IMG/VR virus record: IMGVR_UViG_3300006121_000047
Span: 1-24,191 of that record
Length of the DNA: 24,191 bases
Strand: one strand, 5' to 3'
Origin: a virus
Shown here: piece by piece, positions 22,904 through 24,191 of the stretch
Layout: every line of letters starts with the position of its first letter
How positions within the stretch are numbered: the stretch's first letter is position 1
Translations under genes and position numbers: made by a program
The notes under the pieces: generated by a model
The model's database searches: none
What the model was told of the DNA's origin: nothing
The model's input: only the letters and a program-made list of their open reading frames with translations

Positions 22904-23854
22904 ATGGTAATGACACCCGTCACAAAAGAAGTGCTTGAAAACATGGCACGTAATTATTTTAAAAATAAACAAAACTTGCGAGCCACCGCAAGGTCCATGC
23001 AAGTGCCTCTGTCAACGATTGCCAACCGTATGGAAATGATTAAACGGACATATCCAGAAATACTGGAAGCCTATTTAAGTGGCGACAAAACGGCGGCAAC
23101 AGATGAATGGCTTTACGCGCAATTTTTGACTGGTGACGTAATGGGCGGGACGGTGCTTGTCGGGGGCGATGCTCATATTTGGCCCGGCCCAGAAACGCTT
23201 ATGATGAAAGCTTTTGTTAAAATTGCTAAGCAATTGAAGCCACATACGATTGTTTTAAATGGCGACATCATTGACGGGGCTAGAGTAAGCCGGCACGGGG
23301 CTGTGTTGGGGTCGGCGGCACCGAAAGTGTCTGCCGAAATTGATGCCGCCAAAGCGTGGATGGATAAGCTTCCAAAGTGCCAACGCCGCATTTTTACGAT
23401 TGGCAACCACGACATGCGGGTAGACAACTACCTAGCCAACCAAGCGAGTGAACTTGAAGATTATGCTGGGCGGTTGGCTGACCGTTTCCCATTATGGGAA
23501 TTTTGCTATGCGTTTCAAGTTAACGATGAAGTTGAATTTAGGCATCGTTTTAGATCGGGCATCCACGCAGCCTACAATAACGCAATGGTGGCGGGCTGGA
23601 CGACAGTCACCAATCACACCCACGCCCAACAGATGACGGCAGTACGAAACCGCCGGGGAAGCCATTGGGGTATTGAGACGGGTATGCTTGGCGACCCTAG
23701 TCACAAATGTTTCCAATATGCAGAAGGCGCACCCTCACGCGCACATGAGGGTTTTGCCGTCCTTACATTCGACGAAATTGGAATTTTGATGCCACCTGAG
23801 TTTTGCCAGATGATAAATGGAAGACCGGTTTTTCGGGGGCATTACGTGCTATAA
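22904..23854 (+). CDS. Calcineurin-like metallophosphoesterase with N-terminal HTH
   Basis: A 316-residue protein from ATG 22904, with GGAG ten bases upstream; the frame is open further 5', but that part (Cys/His-rich, over the promoter) is unlikely to be translated. Residues about 1-50 (TKEVLENMARNYFKNKQNLRATARSMQVPLSTIANRMEMIKRTYPE) look like an HTH. The phosphoesterase core follows: GGDAHIWPGP (D-x-H), LNGDIIDGARVSRHG (GDxxD), IGNHDMRVDN (GNHD) and TVTNHTHAQQMTAV (NHTH), all metal ligands present, then GIETGMLGDP. The family hydrolyses phosphodiesters or monoesters with two metals. HTH plus phosphoesterase in one chain suggests action at DNA. Its 3' end overlaps the antisense GcrA-like gene by 92 bases. 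Confidence 0.85.
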   Translation: MVMTPVTKEVLENMARNYFKNKQNLRATARSMQVPLSTIANRMEMIKRTYPEILEAYLSGDKTAATDEWLYAQFLTGDVMGGTVLVGGDAHIWPGPETLMMKAFVKIAKQLKPHTIVLNGDIIDGARVSRHGAVLGSAAPKVSAEIDAAKAWMDKLPKCQRRIFTIGNHDMRVDNYLANQASELEDYAGRLADRFPLWEFCYAFQVNDEVEFRHRFRSGIHAAYNNAMVAGWTTVTNHTHAQQMTAVRNRRGSHWGIETGMLGDPSHKCFQYAEGAPSRAHEGFAVLTFDEIGILMPPEFCQMINGRPVFRGHYVL

Positions 23855-24191
23855 AGACTTCCTCGAAATGGGTTCTGCACCATGAACCCTCACGATACAC
23901 AGGCGCACCGCAACATTTGATTTTGTGAGCGTCTTTGCTTGTGTTGAGAATATATTTGCATTGCGTCTTGCGCGTCTCAAAGTAAGGAACGCCGCCCTCT
24001 GGTGGTGGATCTTCCTCGACGATGGGCGTGAATGAGTTGACTTGCACGACTGGGATTGGTTTGGGGCGGGGCGTTCGTGGCGCACTGCGTGGCTTTCCAA
24101 TCTTGTCGCCTTTTTCAGTCGTGTAGCGTTTCAAATCGGGCATTTGCTTGCGAAGCCTGAAAATAAAACCCAAAATACTATTCCGGGTACG
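23763..24191 (-). CDS. GcrA-like cell-cycle regulator, 5' end cut by window edge
   Basis: The frame runs open from the right edge (codon 24191-24189) to a TAA at 23765-23763, so the N-terminus lies outside the window; the TTG at 24173 is internal. The first visible residues, RTRNVFLGFIFRLRKQMPDLKR, resemble the end of the GcrA helix-turn-helix (TRNAVIGKVHRL). A Pro-rich linker follows, then CKYILNTSKDAHKIKCCGAPVYREGSWCRTHFEEVFIA, which matches the GcrA C-terminal Cys/His motif (C..P......F.FCG.......YC..H...AY). GcrA binds sigma70 RNA polymerase and GANTC-methylated promoters in Alphaproteobacteria. Phage copies can redirect host transcription. Tail overlaps the phosphoesterase gene on the other strand. 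Confidence 0.8.
   Translation of the reverse strand, partial: RTRNSILGFIFRLRKQMPDLKRYTTEKGDKIGKPRSAPRTPRPKPIPVVQVNSFTPIVEEDPPPEGGVPYFETRKTQCKYILNTSKDAHKIKCCGAPVYREGSWCRTHFEEVFIARNAPEKPVFHLSSGKTQVASKFQFRRM

Noticed and set aside
1-24191. tRNA genes, CRISPR arrays, insertion sequences or attachment sites
   Set aside because: The gaps are too few and short, no spaced repeat array or transposase/integrase is seen, and no cloverleaf was recognised.

Overview
This window is a piece of a tailed phage (or prophage) genome whose host is probably an alphaproteobacterium. Phage identity rests on a near-continuous block of virion and lysis genes (tail fibre, GH108 endolysin, head-tail adaptor, tail-nozzle-like protein, two very large internal/ejection-type proteins) followed by recombination and replication genes (Gp157, ERF, RusA, SF2 helicase, Toprim primase). 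The host guess rests mainly on a GcrA-like gene at the right edge, because GcrA is an alphaproteobacterial cell-cycle regulator that reads GANTC methylation, and on a holin of the type described in alphaproteobacterial gene-transfer agents. The nozzle, adaptor and ejection-protein set without a tape measure suggests a short-tailed (podovirus-like) particle. GC content is roughly 45% by eye. No integrase, terminase, portal or capsid gene, tRNA or CRISPR array is visible, so lifestyle cannot be decided from this window.

Layout. (1) 1-15467, plus strand, late genes: a tail-fibre gene cut by the left edge, a small accessory protein and a glycine-rich fibre-like protein; a lysis cassette (3679-5577) with three small membrane proteins and a GH108 muramidase; then adaptor, nozzle, small structural proteins, a GNAT-like protein and two giant proteins of 983 and 784 residues, the first carrying an S74-type chaperone motif in its middle. 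(2) 18701-15464, minus strand, a tightly packed recombination operon: Gp157, ERF annealase, a small SSB-like protein with an acidic DDDFIPF tail, two unknown proteins, a PD-(D/E)XK nuclease-like protein, an HNH protein, and finally a lytic transglycosylase with a lipoprotein-type signal. It converges on the late genes with overlapping stop codons. (3) 18801-22659, plus strand, control and replication: an unknown 81-aa protein, an XRE regulator, RusA, a DnaA-domain-IV-like protein, a strong terminator, a 254-bp noncoding segment full of palindromes, then a helicase and a Toprim primase. (4) 22544-24191: a minus-strand Cro/XRE-like gene, a plus-strand HTH-metallophosphoesterase fusion and a minus-strand GcrA-like gene, with antisense overlaps at their 3' ends.

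How the parts may work together (inference). Two divergent control regions (around 18760 and 22850), each next to a small HTH gene, look like early switch points. The 20017-20270 gap is the most interesting stretch. It lies between a DnaA-IV-like gene and the helicase/primase pair and holds a terminator, a sigma70-like promoter with a GANTC site in its spacer, three TTATCC (DnaA-box core) motifs and a nested inverted-repeat array. I read it as a candidate replication origin and/or a methylation-responsive promoter. GANTC sites appear scarce across the window, which makes that one stand out.
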